Assembly: GCA_038728585.1 (NCBI GenBank)
Contig: JAVYTR010000005.1
Location: 59,063-123,062 of the forward strand
Source of the DNA: Conexivisphaerales archaeon
GTDB taxonomy: Archaea > Thermoproteota > Nitrososphaeria > Conexivisphaerales > DTJL01
Direction of reading: 5' to 3'
DNA: 64,000 bases
The position numbers and the translations under genes are program-made. This document shows, one piece after another, positions 42,157 through 51,006 of the stretch. Position 1 is the first letter of the stretch. The number at the start of each line of letters is the position of its first letter. Below the pieces are notes generated by a model, which had not been told where the DNA came from, ran no database searches, and saw only the letters and a list, made by a program, of their open reading frames with translations.

Positions 42157-42264
42157 ACTTCCCCCGGCAGTCAGGCATCCCTGACCTTCCTTCTTATTCT
42201 TTAAGTCAAGTCTTAATACACATACAGAAGAGGAAACGATGAAAATCGAATTATACCCAAGAAA

Positions 42265-42729
42265 TTGCCTGTTCCAGCAGGAAGGCAGATAAAATTGAAC
42301 AGAGGGTACAGAATGCTTCCACATACATCAGATGCTTACATCGAAGCCTGGGGTAGAGACGTCAACGAAGCTTTTGAGCAGGCTGCGAAGGGAATGTTTT
42401 CAGTCATACTCGACCTGAGAAGGGTAAAGAAGAAGGAAAAAAGAGAGATTCAGCTCGAACTGAACAGAGACAGACACTCTCTCCTCTACGCTTGGCTTGA
42501 AAGGTTGCTTATCCTCTTCGACACAGAAAAATTCGTTCCCAGAGAATGCAATTTCAGAATGATAGAGCAGGGAAAAGAAGGTTACAAGGCTTATGCCTAT
42601 CTGACTGGGGAGAAGTTCGATGCTTCAAGACATTCCGTCAAGAGGGAGGTGAAGGCTGTGACCTATCATGCGATGGAGATACTGGAGGGTCAGCAACGCT
42701 GCATTGTAAGGTTCATTCTTGACCTCTAG
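42265..42729 (+). CDS. Archease
   Basis: A 154-residue (outer frame) archease that helps RtcB ligase join spliced tRNA ends. The core reads GYRMLPHTSDAYIEAWGRDVNEAFEQAAKGMF near residues 14-45 and VKREVKAVTYHAMEI near 127-141, with a C-terminal FILDL that fits the metal-binding tail. The TTG at 42265 opens the frame, but TTG 42295 or ATG 42313 match the family start better. It lies about 110 bases from the intron-bearing tRNA-Ser on the other strand, which fits tRNA splicing. Its 3' end meets the LLM oxidoreductase gene with a 4-base overlap. Confidence 0.85.
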   Translation: MPVPAGRQIKLNRGYRMLPHTSDAYIEAWGRDVNEAFEQAAKGMFSVILDLRRVKKKEKREIQLELNRDRHSLLYAWLERLLILFDTEKFVPRECNFRMIEQGKEGYKAYAYLTGEKFDASRHSVKREVKAVTYHAMEILEGQQRCIVRFILDL

Positions 42730-43679
42730 CCAACTCTTGGAATGACTTCTTCTGCAAACAGCCTCATCGTCTCTAAATTCAACGAATCTTCGATATACAC
42801 AAAGAAATGGCTTATTCCTAGGTCGACGTACTGATTCAGAAACTCTGCAACCTCCTGAGGTGTTCCAACTCCGTTTCTCTTCTGGAAGTCCTGCCATGAC
42901 GAAGAGGTTGGCATCTTCTTCGCCCTTTCCAATGCCTCTTCCCTGCTCTTCCTGACAGATATCAAACCCCAGTAGGATTTTTCAATATCCTCAAACCTTC
43001 TGCCTACTTTTGAGCAATGTTCTTTCAAAACCTCTAGTCTTTGCTTCATGAACTCGGGAGAGCCCGAAGAGTTCCACCTGTCAGCATGCTTTGCAACAAC
43101 CCTCAGCATCAGTTTCTCACCCGCTCCTCCTACTGTCAGCTTCGGCCAGGGCTTCTGAACAGGCATGGGATAATTCAGCGCCGCTTTCACCCTGTAGTAT
43201 TTACCCTCGAAGGTTGCTTCACCATTCTTCCACATCTCCTTCATTATCTGCAGTGCCTCGTCAAGTGCACCTATTCTCTGATATGGCTTCGGAAGGCTGT
43301 ATCCATACCTGACAAAATCCTCTTCATACCAGCCGGCCCCAATCCCCATCTCAAGCCTACCATGGCTTATCACATCGACGACAGATGACATCTTTGCAAG
43401 TAGTGCAGGGTTCCTGTAGAGGTTGCAGGAAACAAGAGTACCAAGCCTTATTTTCTTAGTGAGAACAGATAAAGAGGAAAGAAGTGTCCAGGCTTCGAAG
43501 CATGACCTTTTCTCAACTCTTGGGTAGGTTACGAAGTGGTCGAAGAACCAGGCTGAATGATATCCAAGCTTTTCTGCCTGCTGGGTTGCACTTCTTATCA
43601 TGTCAAACTGGCTTGTCTGTTCAGCCTCGGGGAGGTCAAGCCTCCATCCTTGAGGTACAATCACCCCAAATTCTGCCAT
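42726..43679 (-). CDS. F420-dependent LLM-class oxidoreductase
   Basis: A 317-residue TIM-barrel flavin or F420 enzyme of the luciferase-like monooxygenase superfamily. Features are FGVIVPQGW near residue 4, AWFFDHFVTYPR near 43, KKIRLGTLVSCNLYRNPALLAKMSSVVDVISHGRLEMGIGAGWYEEDFVRYG near 75-126 and TVGGAGEKLMLRVVAKHADRWN near 181. The archaeal lineage suggests F420 as cofactor. The TATA-like aattaaaac on the minus strand is 27 bases before ATG 43679. The substrate is unknown. Confidence 0.85.
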   Translation of the reverse strand: MAEFGVIVPQGWRLDLPEAEQTSQFDMIRSATQQAEKLGYHSAWFFDHFVTYPRVEKRSCFEAWTLLSSLSVLTKKIRLGTLVSCNLYRNPALLAKMSSVVDVISHGRLEMGIGAGWYEEDFVRYGYSLPKPYQRIGALDEALQIMKEMWKNGEATFEGKYYRVKAALNYPMPVQKPWPKLTVGGAGEKLMLRVVAKHADRWNSSGSPEFMKQRLEVLKEHCSKVGRRFEDIEKSYWGLISVRKSREEALERAKKMPTSSSWQDFQKRNGVGTPQEVAEFLNQYVDLGISHFFVYIEDSLNLETMRLFAEEVIPRVG

Positions 43680-43809
43680 GGTAAGAGCCTTTGCATCTTG
43701 TTTTAATTGCCTTACTTTTCTGTAATGGATCGTTGTGGAAAATTATTTATCCAGCCGCTAAACTTAACTTAACATTACTGCCCTTATTCTCAACATTAGA
43801 GATAGGCCC

Positions 43810-44169
43810 ATGGCAGAGGACCTTCTATCTCTCGATACGATAAGGAAGTATTCTGAGCAGATTGAAAACCTGCGCTCGGGCCTCGACCATGAGGTCATAG
43901 CTTACTGGGCTAAGGTGATTGAGGCAGATGCGATAGAGCTCTGTCCTGATGAGCTCAAGTCAACTGTCCAGATAATTCAGGATGAGCTGCTTCCGATGAA
44001 GTTCAATTTCAAGGCATCAAAGAGAGCTGTTCCTTTCCTGGTGCAGGCGATAGAGAAGAATCTTGAAAAGATGCCTCTGGCGACAAGACTTTACTTCCAG
44101 AAGGTGGAGGATGCAATCTGGGAAGAGTACCAGAGGTATGTAGCTATCAACCAGAAGAAGGAATCATAG
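43810..44169 (+). CDS. Small conserved hypothetical protein
   Basis: I do not recognise this 119-residue protein. It is acidic, helical, cytoplasmic and contains one Cys (ELCPDELKS). Helices are predicted in LSLDTIRKYSEQIENLRSG, HEVIAYWAKVIEADAI and ATRLYFQKVEDAIWEEYQRYVA. Clean codon use and a separated ATG after a TATA-like stretch (ttatttatcc about 43744) support it as real. It precedes the large aminopeptidase gene by 49 bases but that gene has its own TATA. No function can be given. Confidence 0.65.
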   Translation: MAEDLLSLDTIRKYSEQIENLRSGLDHEVIAYWAKVIEADAIELCPDELKSTVQIIQDELLPMKFNFKASKRAVPFLVQAIEKNLEKMPLATRLYFQKVEDAIWEEYQRYVAINQKKES

Positions 44170-44218
44170 CCCAACATTCAACCTTCACTTTTTATAATCA
44201 AGCCTTGTCGAGGCTTAC

Positions 44219-46753
44219 GTGATGGACGAAATAGAGAAGAGGTTTGAATGCGCATCTTCCTCTCTGAAACCTTTTGTTCTACCGACATCTTATCCTCACT
44301 ACCCCCCAGACAGGCAGATTACAATAACCCACATAAAGATAGAAATTACACCAGACTTCAATGCTCAGACCATATCAGCAAAGTCAACCCTAACACTAGT
44401 TTCAAAGAGAGAAGGGGTTTCATCCCTAGTCCTGAACCTGAGGGACCTGCAGGTCCACAGTATAAAGGATGAGACGGGTTCAGAGCTGTCTTTTGAACAT
44501 GCAGGCGACGACCTTTACATAAGTCTGAGCAGACCAGCAAAGAAGGATGAAAGGATGGTGATAACTGTCAGCTACTCTGGAAGGCCAAGAAAAGGACTAT
44601 ACTTCAGGAAGCCTGATGAATACCAGCCAAACAGGCCTCTCCAGCTGTGGACACAAGGAGAGGATGAAGATTCACACTTCTGGTTCCCCTGCATAGACTT
44701 TCCTGGGTTGAAGGTCACGAGCGAAGTAATAGCTCATGTGCCAAGCAGCATGACAGCGATTTCAAACGGAAGGCTCGTTGAAGTTAAGGAAGAGGATGGA
44801 GGGATGAAGAGTTATCACTGGATTCAGGATAAACCTCACAGTGTCTATCTGATAAGCCTGGTAGCTGGAGATTATGTTGAGATAAGAGAAGAGGTTGATG
44901 GAATACCTCTTTACTACTATGTCTACAAAGGAAGGGAAGAGGATGCTAAGAGAAGCTTTTCGGAGACGCCAAAGATGGTAAAATTCTTTCAGGAGAAGAT
45001 AGGTTACCGTTATCCATGGGACAAATATTCTCAGACTGTAGTCAGTGACTTCATATTTGGCGGTATGGAAAATACTTCAGCTACTACACTCACTGATACA
45101 ACACTCCATGACGAAAGAGCACACATAGACTTCAGCAGCAATCCACTTGTGGCACACGAGCTTGCGCACATGTGGTTTGGTGACCTCCTCACATGCAGGC
45201 ACTGGAAGCATGGCTGGTTGAACGAGAGTTTTGCAACCTACTTCCAGCTTCTCTATACGGAACACAGCAGGGGAAGGGATGAATTCCTCATGGAGCAGCT
45301 TGATGACTTCGCATCCTATCTAGAGGAGTACAATTCGAACTATGCAAGACCTATAGCTACAAACGTATACGAAACACCGAGCGAGCTGTTCGACAGGCAC
45401 CTATACGAGAAGGGAGGGCTTGTACTGAATATGATAAGAGCAAAGCTGGGTGATGAAGACTTCTGGAGAGCAATCAACAATTACGTCAGCAAAAACGCCT
45501 TTAAAGCTGTTGAAACTTCTGACTTTGCGAGGGCTATAGAAGAGGTCACAGGCATAAGCATGGATGAATTCATGGACCAGTGGATATTCAGGCCTGGTCA
45601 TCCTGAGCTGAAGATAAGCTACTCGAGGCTTAACGAAACTTCCAGCGATGGACAGAGAAAGGCCAAGCTGGTAGTTAAGCAGACCCAGGATGCTGAGCCA
45701 TTCAAGTTTGACCTTAAGGTTAAGGTTGCTGACAAATCCACTTCAACAATACATCTACTGACCGTTTCAGCAAAAGAGCAGACTTTTGACCTGCCCCTCT
45801 CAGGTGATTCAAAAAGCCTGTACATATCTGTCGACCCTGACTTTCAGCTGCTTGCAACAATAGATTTTGAAAGGCCAAGGCAGATGATAATCAACCAGCT
45901 GAAATACGATTCAACATACGGAAGAATACAGGCAGCCAGATCACTTGGGAAGGATTCCAGCCTTGATGCTGTTGATGCTCTGTACGAGGCGATGAAGGGT
46001 GATGAATTCTGGGGCGTGAGGGCTGAAGCCGCAAAGGCTTTGGGTGAAATAGGAAACGACTATGCATTAGAGAAGCTGAAAGAAGGGCTAGGCGATAAAC
46101 ATCCAAAAGTCAGGAGAGCTGTCGTCTCAGCACTCGGAAAATTCAAGAATGAAAAGTCAGCAAACCTGTTGATCGACCTGCTCAAGAATGGTGATGAAAG
46201 TTACTTTGTCGAGGCAGAGGCGGCAAAGAGCCTAGGGAAGACAAGGCAGAAGGTGGGATTCGACACACTTTTGAAGGCACTCTCCAAGCCATCATACAAT
46301 GAAGTGATTCAGTCTGGTGCGATAGAGGGTCTGGCACATCTTGGTGATGAGAGAGGCCTGGAATATGTGATTGAAAGAACATCGAAGAAGTACATCAACA
46401 GCGTCAGGTATGCAGCAACCCTAGCGTTGGGAAAGTTGGGGGTTGATAAAAAAGAAGTCAGAGACCTTCTGATAGACCTGCTGAGCGACGACTGGTTCAG
46501 GGTGAGAGCTGCAGCCGCAGACTCTCTCGTAGAGAGGAAGGAATTTACTGCGATCGATAGCCTTGAGAAGGCAGTAGCTAGGGAAATGGACGGAAGGGTG
46601 AAGAGACACTTCAGGGAGGCAATTTCTAACCTGAGGTCGCTGCAGCCAACCACAGCAGAGATAAAATCCATAAGGGACGAACTCGAAAGAGTGAAGGAAG
46701 AGAACAGAAAGATACTCGAGAGACTGGAAAGGCTGGAGAAGGAAAGAAACTAA
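44219..46753 (+). CDS. M1 family aminopeptidase with C-terminal HEAT repeats
   Basis: An 844-residue zinc aminopeptidase. The N-terminal beta domain (about 30-225) is followed by the exopeptidase GGMEN motif (281-285) and the zinc site HELAHMWFGD (H313, E314, H317) with E336 in NESFATYFQ. The M1 catalytic part ends near 560. After it come about six HEAT-like repeats (ARSLGKDSSLDAVDALYEAM..., 565-790) and a short coiled coil at the end. GTG 44219 or ATG 44222 can start it; a TATA (tttttataatc) lies 30 bases upstream. HEAT repeats can bind protein partners; such tails are seen in some archaeal M1 enzymes. Confidence 0.9.
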   Translation: MMDEIEKRFECASSSLKPFVLPTSYPHYPPDRQITITHIKIEITPDFNAQTISAKSTLTLVSKREGVSSLVLNLRDLQVHSIKDETGSELSFEHAGDDLYISLSRPAKKDERMVITVSYSGRPRKGLYFRKPDEYQPNRPLQLWTQGEDEDSHFWFPCIDFPGLKVTSEVIAHVPSSMTAISNGRLVEVKEEDGGMKSYHWIQDKPHSVYLISLVAGDYVEIREEVDGIPLYYYVYKGREEDAKRSFSETPKMVKFFQEKIGYRYPWDKYSQTVVSDFIFGGMENTSATTLTDTTLHDERAHIDFSSNPLVAHELAHMWFGDLLTCRHWKHGWLNESFATYFQLLYTEHSRGRDEFLMEQLDDFASYLEEYNSNYARPIATNVYETPSELFDRHLYEKGGLVLNMIRAKLGDEDFWRAINNYVSKNAFKAVETSDFARAIEEVTGISMDEFMDQWIFRPGHPELKISYSRLNETSSDGQRKAKLVVKQTQDAEPFKFDLKVKVADKSTSTIHLLTVSAKEQTFDLPLSGDSKSLYISVDPDFQLLATIDFERPRQMIINQLKYDSTYGRIQAARSLGKDSSLDAVDALYEAMKGDEFWGVRAEAAKALGEIGNDYALEKLKEGLGDKHPKVRRAVVSALGKFKNEKSANLLIDLLKNGDESYFVEAEAAKSLGKTRQKVGFDTLLKALSKPSYNEVIQSGAIEGLAHLGDERGLEYVIERTSKKYINSVRYAATLALGKLGVDKKEVRDLLIDLLSDDWFRVRAAAADSLVERKEFTAIDSLEKAVAREMDGRVKRHFREAISNLRSLQPTTAEIKSIRDELERVKEENRKILERLERLEKERN

Positions 46754-46824
46754 AAAATCCTTGGAAACAAGCTAATGCGGTCAAATATACACAGACTAGA
46801 TTTAAGGCTGCACCTTTCTCGATT

Positions 46825-47796
46825 CTACAAACCTGAGGAGCTTATTACGCCGCCCGAATTGGCATCTATAACCAGCTGAATCTCCTTACCTTTGTTGTCA
46901 AATTTCAGTCTCCATATGGGCACATGTAGAAGCTCTCCATCTCCCGTCTCAACGCTTGTCTGCAGATTACTTATTGTGTGAAACTTGTGTTTTTCATGAG
47001 CCTTCATGTACTGAAGCTTATCAACGAGAGCCTTTGCCTTTTTCTTTGCTTCTTCCTCGCTCACATCACCGTTGAGAACCTTCAATCCTTTGCCAATTTT
47101 GCCTGAATCGAATATCGTCCTCTGATCTAGCGCGAACCGGAATTCAACAGGCTGGCAGTCGTTGAGCGCTCTTACAGCAACTACGGGATAATCGTATACG
47201 TTCGCAATGACTTCGGTCTTGTAGGTAGGCTGTCCTGGCTGGCCTATCGTTATACCACCTTGCGTCTGAAAAGCTGTGCCTCCTGTTTGTCCCCACAGGT
47301 ATGTAACGGTTGTAGAAGCGCTAGACGGTATAAGCCAGTAGGGAACTATGCTGAAGTCAGCCTCGACGAGCTGGGACTGCTCATACCTGTGCCTGTGCAG
47401 TAAGCCTTCGTTCAACACTTCTTTTGCTTTCAACAATACCTGTTCTCTATCCAACACCCTTGCAGGAAGCATGGTGTGTTTTGAAACACTTCTCCATCCT
47501 TCAGCGCCCAGAAACAAACTCGCACCGCAGTAGTCACATGTGATAACAGTCTCCTCAAGCTTTGGCGAAAGTGGCGCGCCACAACCGGGGCATTTCAACT
47601 GGGTGACGCCAGAAGGCGACAAGATACCAGCTGATTGGGCTGCCTGCTGAGGTATGGAAGAATTGGAAGCATTGTAGGCAGCCTGGTTAGGCTGAGGTTG
47701 AGGAGATGGAACTGATGTCTTCTGAGGTGCTCCACATCTTGCGCAAAATTTTGCGTCATCGGGAAGTTGAAACCCGCATTGCGTACAGAACATCAT
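46825..47796 (-). CDS. Double zinc-ribbon protein of unknown role
   Basis: A 323-residue soluble protein. The first ribbon is C4-x2-C7 ... C18-x2-C21 (FCTQCGFQ, FCARCGAP), then a Pro/Gln/Ser linker (23-65), then the second ribbon (LKCPGCGAPL...TCDYCGAS). The rest holds a beta-rich region with SIVPYWLIPSSASTTVTYLWGQ and YDYPVVAVRALNDCQP and a compact C-terminal domain (WRLKFDNKGKEIQLVIDANSGG) like PepSY-type strands. A TATA-like cttaaatatc precedes it. The second ribbon resembles the ribbon of the gene at 9822. Membrane helices are absent. Function unknown. Confidence 0.75.
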   Translation of the reverse strand: MMFCTQCGFQLPDDAKFCARCGAPQKTSVPSPQPQPNQAAYNASNSSIPQQAAQSAGILSPSGVTQLKCPGCGAPLSPKLEETVITCDYCGASLFLGAEGWRSVSKHTMLPARVLDREQVLLKAKEVLNEGLLHRHRYEQSQLVEADFSIVPYWLIPSSASTTVTYLWGQTGGTAFQTQGGITIGQPGQPTYKTEVIANVYDYPVVAVRALNDCQPVEFRFALDQRTIFDSGKIGKGLKVLNGDVSEEEAKKKAKALVDKLQYMKAHEKHKFHTISNLQTSVETGDGELLHVPIWRLKFDNKGKEIQLVIDANSGGVISSSGL

Positions 47797-48017
47797 CAGC
47801 TATTGATGAGATATCGATATTTAAGTGTTAGCACACTCAACCCATGTATAATTTGTAAGCGTCTGAACTGCTTCCTTTGCTTATCGATACCTGTTAGTGA
47901 TAGAGAGGGTGAATCGTTCATAAAGAGCGTGTGCTTCACTAGCAGTCTCAGTTTTTCTGTTTGATTACTATATTAGCTTCAACAAATGAATCATCAAAAC
48001 CTTGAAGCTTCAATAGG

Positions 48018-48093
48018 TGGGGTCGGTGAGATTTGAACTCACGATCGCCAGCGCCCCAGGCTGGTATCCTAGACCAAACTGGACGACGACCCC
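48018..48093 (-). tRNA. tRNA-Pro(GGG)
   Basis: Read on the minus strand as 76 bases. The acceptor GGGGTCG pairs with CGACCCC and an A discriminator (48018). The anticodon arm is CCAGC-CTGGGGC-GCTGG, giving anticodon GGG. The T-arm GTGAG-TTCAAAT-CTCAC is perfect and the D-arm has the GG loop pair. No CCA is encoded and no intron is seen. Confidence 0.93.
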
Positions 48094-48219
48094 ATCCGAT
48101 TCAGATGCAGCTCAGCAATTTGCAAAGCAGCCGAGCAGCTCCAACCGAAGGCAGGAAAAAGTCTCTTTAAGGCTTTATCGGCTGTACTGCCTTACCTGTA
48201 AGCGGCTCCGTGGATTCTG

Positions 48220-48294
48220 TCAGTCTTCTTTTTTCTTCTCCTTACCTTCGGATGCGGCCTCTTTCGTTAGCTGAACAGACCTGGCAGGATGCAT
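48220..48294 (-). CDS. Possible very small protein (24 codons)
   Basis: An ATG frame of 24 codons on the minus strand reads MHPARSVQLTKEAASEGKEK then KKED and a stop. Its residues look like a natural basic-acidic tail rather than random translation. It lies 126 bases upstream of tRNA-Pro on the same strand. The frame is open a further 13 codons upstream without a start. No promoter box of quality is seen. It may be a small protein, the end of a lost gene or chance. Confidence 0.22.
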   Translation of the reverse strand: MHPARSVQLTKEAASEGKEKKKED

Positions 48295-48333
48295 AAAGAA
48301 AAGGCTGTCTATAGGTGTAGAGGTATGCCAGAA

Positions 48334-49086
48334 CTACACAACCATATCCCTAAGTTTCACATAGTTTTCGTCAGTCGGGTGATGCCTGTACCTTCTCAGT
48401 GCCTCAAGAAATAAGCTGATTGGCAGATTCAGCAAATCTGGCCTCTTCCTTATGAATACATACTGGCACAATGCAGCTACATTATGCCCCTCGCAAGATA
48501 GTGATGCACTTTCAAAATCGATTATCGTTGGTTTTAGCCCTTCAACCATAACATGTTTGCTCGCATTTGCAAGCTCCATATGCCTTATGCCTGCTGCATC
48601 CAGTAGCCTTGCCTGGTTCAGCAATTCTTTCACCATTAGCTTTATCTGAGCTGGAGGAGAGTAGTTCAAAAAATCCACGAGACTGTTTCCGTATATCCTT
48701 TCAAGTATAAGCACATGCTTCCCAGCTTTTATCAACTTTGGTCCTACAGATACTGAATTGGCCCTGCTAAGAATCTCTGCCTCCCAGCTCACATCCTTCC
48801 TTGCTGAATCCGAACGGAGCAGCTTTACAGCAACTACACTTTTGTCCCTGCCAAGCAGTCCCTCAACAACTATGCTGTTCTTCCCCTTTCCAAGTACAGA
48901 AACTCCCCTTACTCTCGTATTGCCAGTTAACCTGACATACTCAACATCGAGCGAAAATAGCTCTTCCTTCCTCTCTTCAATGCAGGAAGGGTCTGCTCTG
49001 GGGTAGCAGTAGAGCCAATCATGTTCAGTTCTTTCTCTAACAGGAATCAATTGCAGGCGAATATCCAAAGACTCTCCTGACTGCAT
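48334..49086 (-). CDS. Predicted RIO-like serine/threonine kinase (COG2112 type)
   Basis: A 250-residue protein-kinase-like fold. The Gly loop is SVLGKGKNSIVVEGL near residue 63-77, the ATP-site Lys is in VVAVKLL near 84, and the metal-binding motif is TIIDFESAS near 191-199 (DFE in place of DFG). The catalytic loop is HMELANASKHVMV near 174, with no HxD pattern, which is typical of this divergent archaeal family. The ATG at 49086 overlaps the cca gene by 50 bases; TTG 49050 gives 14 bases and is a possible true start. It is in the cca-thpR operon, so an RNA-linked role is possible. Confidence 0.75.
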   Translation of the reverse strand: MQSGESLDIRLQLIPVRERTEHDWLYCYPRADPSCIEERKEELFSLDVEYVRLTGNTRVRGVSVLGKGKNSIVVEGLLGRDKSVVAVKLLRSDSARKDVSWEAEILSRANSVSVGPKLIKAGKHVLILERIYGNSLVDFLNYSPPAQIKLMVKELLNQARLLDAAGIRHMELANASKHVMVEGLKPTIIDFESASLSCEGHNVAALCQYVFIRKRPDLLNLPISLFLEALRRYRHHPTDENYVKLRDMVV

Positions 49087-50398
49087 CCTTCACCACTTCG
49101 TCGCTTGTCAGCATCGCCTCTTTACCGTTCATCATCTTCCAGCTCTTCTTGGCTCCTTCAGCTATACCCTTAGAGAAACCTATCCTTTCTATTGGCCTTT
49201 CCATATAAAATTCAATCAGATGCAGAATATCAGGAAAACTGCTTCTCTCAATCCTCCTGCTCCTGAAATCGTCCGAAAAGAACCATGTCAGAGTCTTGCT
49301 GCTTTTGAGGAAAGTATCTGTCTCCTTATCCCTGTATACCTCCGGTCCTGTTCTGGACCTCAGACGAGCAATCCTCTCCCCTGCTAACAACAAGCAAATA
49401 GCTGAACTATGCAGGTCAGAGCTGTAGGTATGGTTCAGAACCTCAAAACCCTCCTGAGTCAGATGCCTTACAATCGCCTGAGAGCTTCTGGCAAGTTCAC
49501 CCCATATAGTATCTTCATTCTCCTTTCTGTGTGTGAAGTAAAGAACGAAAACATTCTCGAGCAAATCAGATAGGTCATTCGGTTCAGGATAATCAAGGAG
49601 AGGCTGCAAGAATGGGTCGCATTTGGTTCCCTTCAGAATAATCCGGCTCAGAAATATGAATTCAGCAACCTTCCACGGGGCTATCGCCCTTGCAAGATTC
49701 CTGTTTGTGTCAACGGGGTCAAGTATCGCAAATCCTTCCACATTCTGTCTGTACTCTTCAAGAGAGATCACTGTATCGTTTCTCCACGAAGAAGCAGCTT
49801 TCAGCAACTCCTCAAGGTTACCATATTTGGCGATCAGAACCTCACAGACGTACCCGCTGAATCCTCTCACCTTTATTTCTGCACCGTAGAGCCTCTGAGT
49901 CTGCATAAGCCTTTTCAAAAGCCTCACCTGAAGCTTCATACCTTCGTTCAGCTTTGCTGACATGTACTCAGTATGGTGGGGTGACCTGTCGGCTGCGCTA
50001 ATCCATTCTCCTTTCTTGACATTCAGACAAGGAACCACGTTTACTCTAACCCCTTCAACAAACCCTTCAAGGTATGGATGCTCCGCATATCTTGTAACTA
50101 CATCATAACCAGCAAGAGCTTCATGCGCTATCTTCAGACCTTTGACCGAAAGACCGTCCTTTCCTACGGCTTTATCGAATGCAAGGAACACATCTATGTC
50201 ACCTTTACCAGGTAGCCAGGTATCATGAGCATATGAGCCTCCAAGAATTATTGTCACCTTCTCGTTGAGCCTTTCAGCTGCAACTTTGCACCTAGATAGC
50301 ATCAGCTGAGCAACTTGCTGCACTTTCTTTTTTTCTTCACCGTTTGGGGTAACGTCAGAAGCATGAATAGCAATCCACTGCCTCAAGTCTTGCTTCAA
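49037..50398 (-). CDS. cca: CCA-adding enzyme (archaeal class I)
   Basis: A 453-residue tRNA nucleotidyltransferase that adds CCA to tRNA 3' ends. The nucleotidyltransferase motif is GGSYAHDTWLPGKGDIDVFLAF near residues 52-73 (the D-x-D pair). Downstream are HPYLEGFVEGVRVNVVPC near 108 and FSGYVCEVLIAKYGNLEELLKAASSW near 178-203. Length is normal for archaea. Its start codon abuts the stop of thpR and its 3' end overlaps the kinase gene, so the three form one operon. Neither tRNA in the window encodes CCA, which makes the enzyme necessary. Confidence 0.93.
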   Translation of the reverse strand: MKQDLRQWIAIHASDVTPNGEEKKKVQQVAQLMLSRCKVAAERLNEKVTIILGGSYAHDTWLPGKGDIDVFLAFDKAVGKDGLSVKGLKIAHEALAGYDVVTRYAEHPYLEGFVEGVRVNVVPCLNVKKGEWISAADRSPHHTEYMSAKLNEGMKLQVRLLKRLMQTQRLYGAEIKVRGFSGYVCEVLIAKYGNLEELLKAASSWRNDTVISLEEYRQNVEGFAILDPVDTNRNLARAIAPWKVAEFIFLSRIILKGTKCDPFLQPLLDYPEPNDLSDLLENVFVLYFTHRKENEDTIWGELARSSQAIVRHLTQEGFEVLNHTYSSDLHSSAICLLLAGERIARLRSRTGPEVYRDKETDTFLKSSKTLTWFFSDDFRSRRIERSSFPDILHLIEFYMERPIERIGFSKGIAEGAKKSWKMMNGKEAMLTSDEVVKDAVRRVFGYSPAIDSC

Positions 50399-50947
50399 TC
50401 ACACCACCAGTCTGTAGACTTCGACATCCGAATATATTGGTCCTGACGGGGTCAATACGCTCTTCTTGAGCTGGAATTCATCAAAAGTTGCTCTGCCAAA
50501 GTTCATCTTTGTGGATGCCAGAAGCCTTCTGAGTGCTTCGGCATTCCTTCCGCTCTTCACTCTGGCCAGGGTTATGTGGGGTACGAACGACCTCTGTTCT
50601 TCTCCTATCCCCTTCGTTACTTCGTTAACTCTTCTACCAAGTGTTTCAAGCTCGGCCACTTCTCCTGAAGAGCCTGCCCAGACGACGTTTATCCTTCCAA
50701 GCGATGGGAATGCACCGACTCTATCAAATTCGATTGTGAAAGCCTTTGCTTCAACCTTCTTCAACGAAGCCGCAATCGTTTCAGCCATAGAATCACTAAC
50801 TTCCCCTATGAACTTCAACGTTATATGCAGCAGCTCCGGGTTGACAAGCTTCACATCAGCCCCTGTCCTCTGAATCTCCTTTTCATACTCAGCCATCATC
50901 CTCCTGACATTCTCGTCCTTCAGCTGCAGCGCGACGAATAATCTCAT
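50399..50947 (-). CDS. thpR: 2'-5' RNA ligase family / RNA 2',3'-cyclic phosphodiesterase
   Basis: A 182-residue protein of the LigT/2H phosphoesterase family. Both HxT motifs are visible: LHITLKFIGE near residue 45-54 and PHITLARVKSG near 123-133. The N-terminal MRLFVALQL is typical. These enzymes open 2',3'-cyclic phosphates or join tRNA halves with 2'-5' bonds in vitro. It is the first gene of the thpR-cca-kinase operon. A shared AT-rich element about 50974-50987 may drive both it and the divergent gene at 51007. Confidence 0.9.
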   Translation of the reverse strand: MRLFVALQLKDENVRRMMAEYEKEIQRTGADVKLVNPELLHITLKFIGEVSDSMAETIAASLKKVEAKAFTIEFDRVGAFPSLGRINVVWAGSSGEVAELETLGRRVNEVTKGIGEEQRSFVPHITLARVKSGRNAEALRRLLASTKMNFGRATFDEFQLKKSVLTPSGPIYSDVEVYRLVV

Positions 50948-51006
50948 GAATCTGACACCTGAAGCATGAAAAACGATTAGATATAGATAACGGTCTTACC
51001 AGTAAA

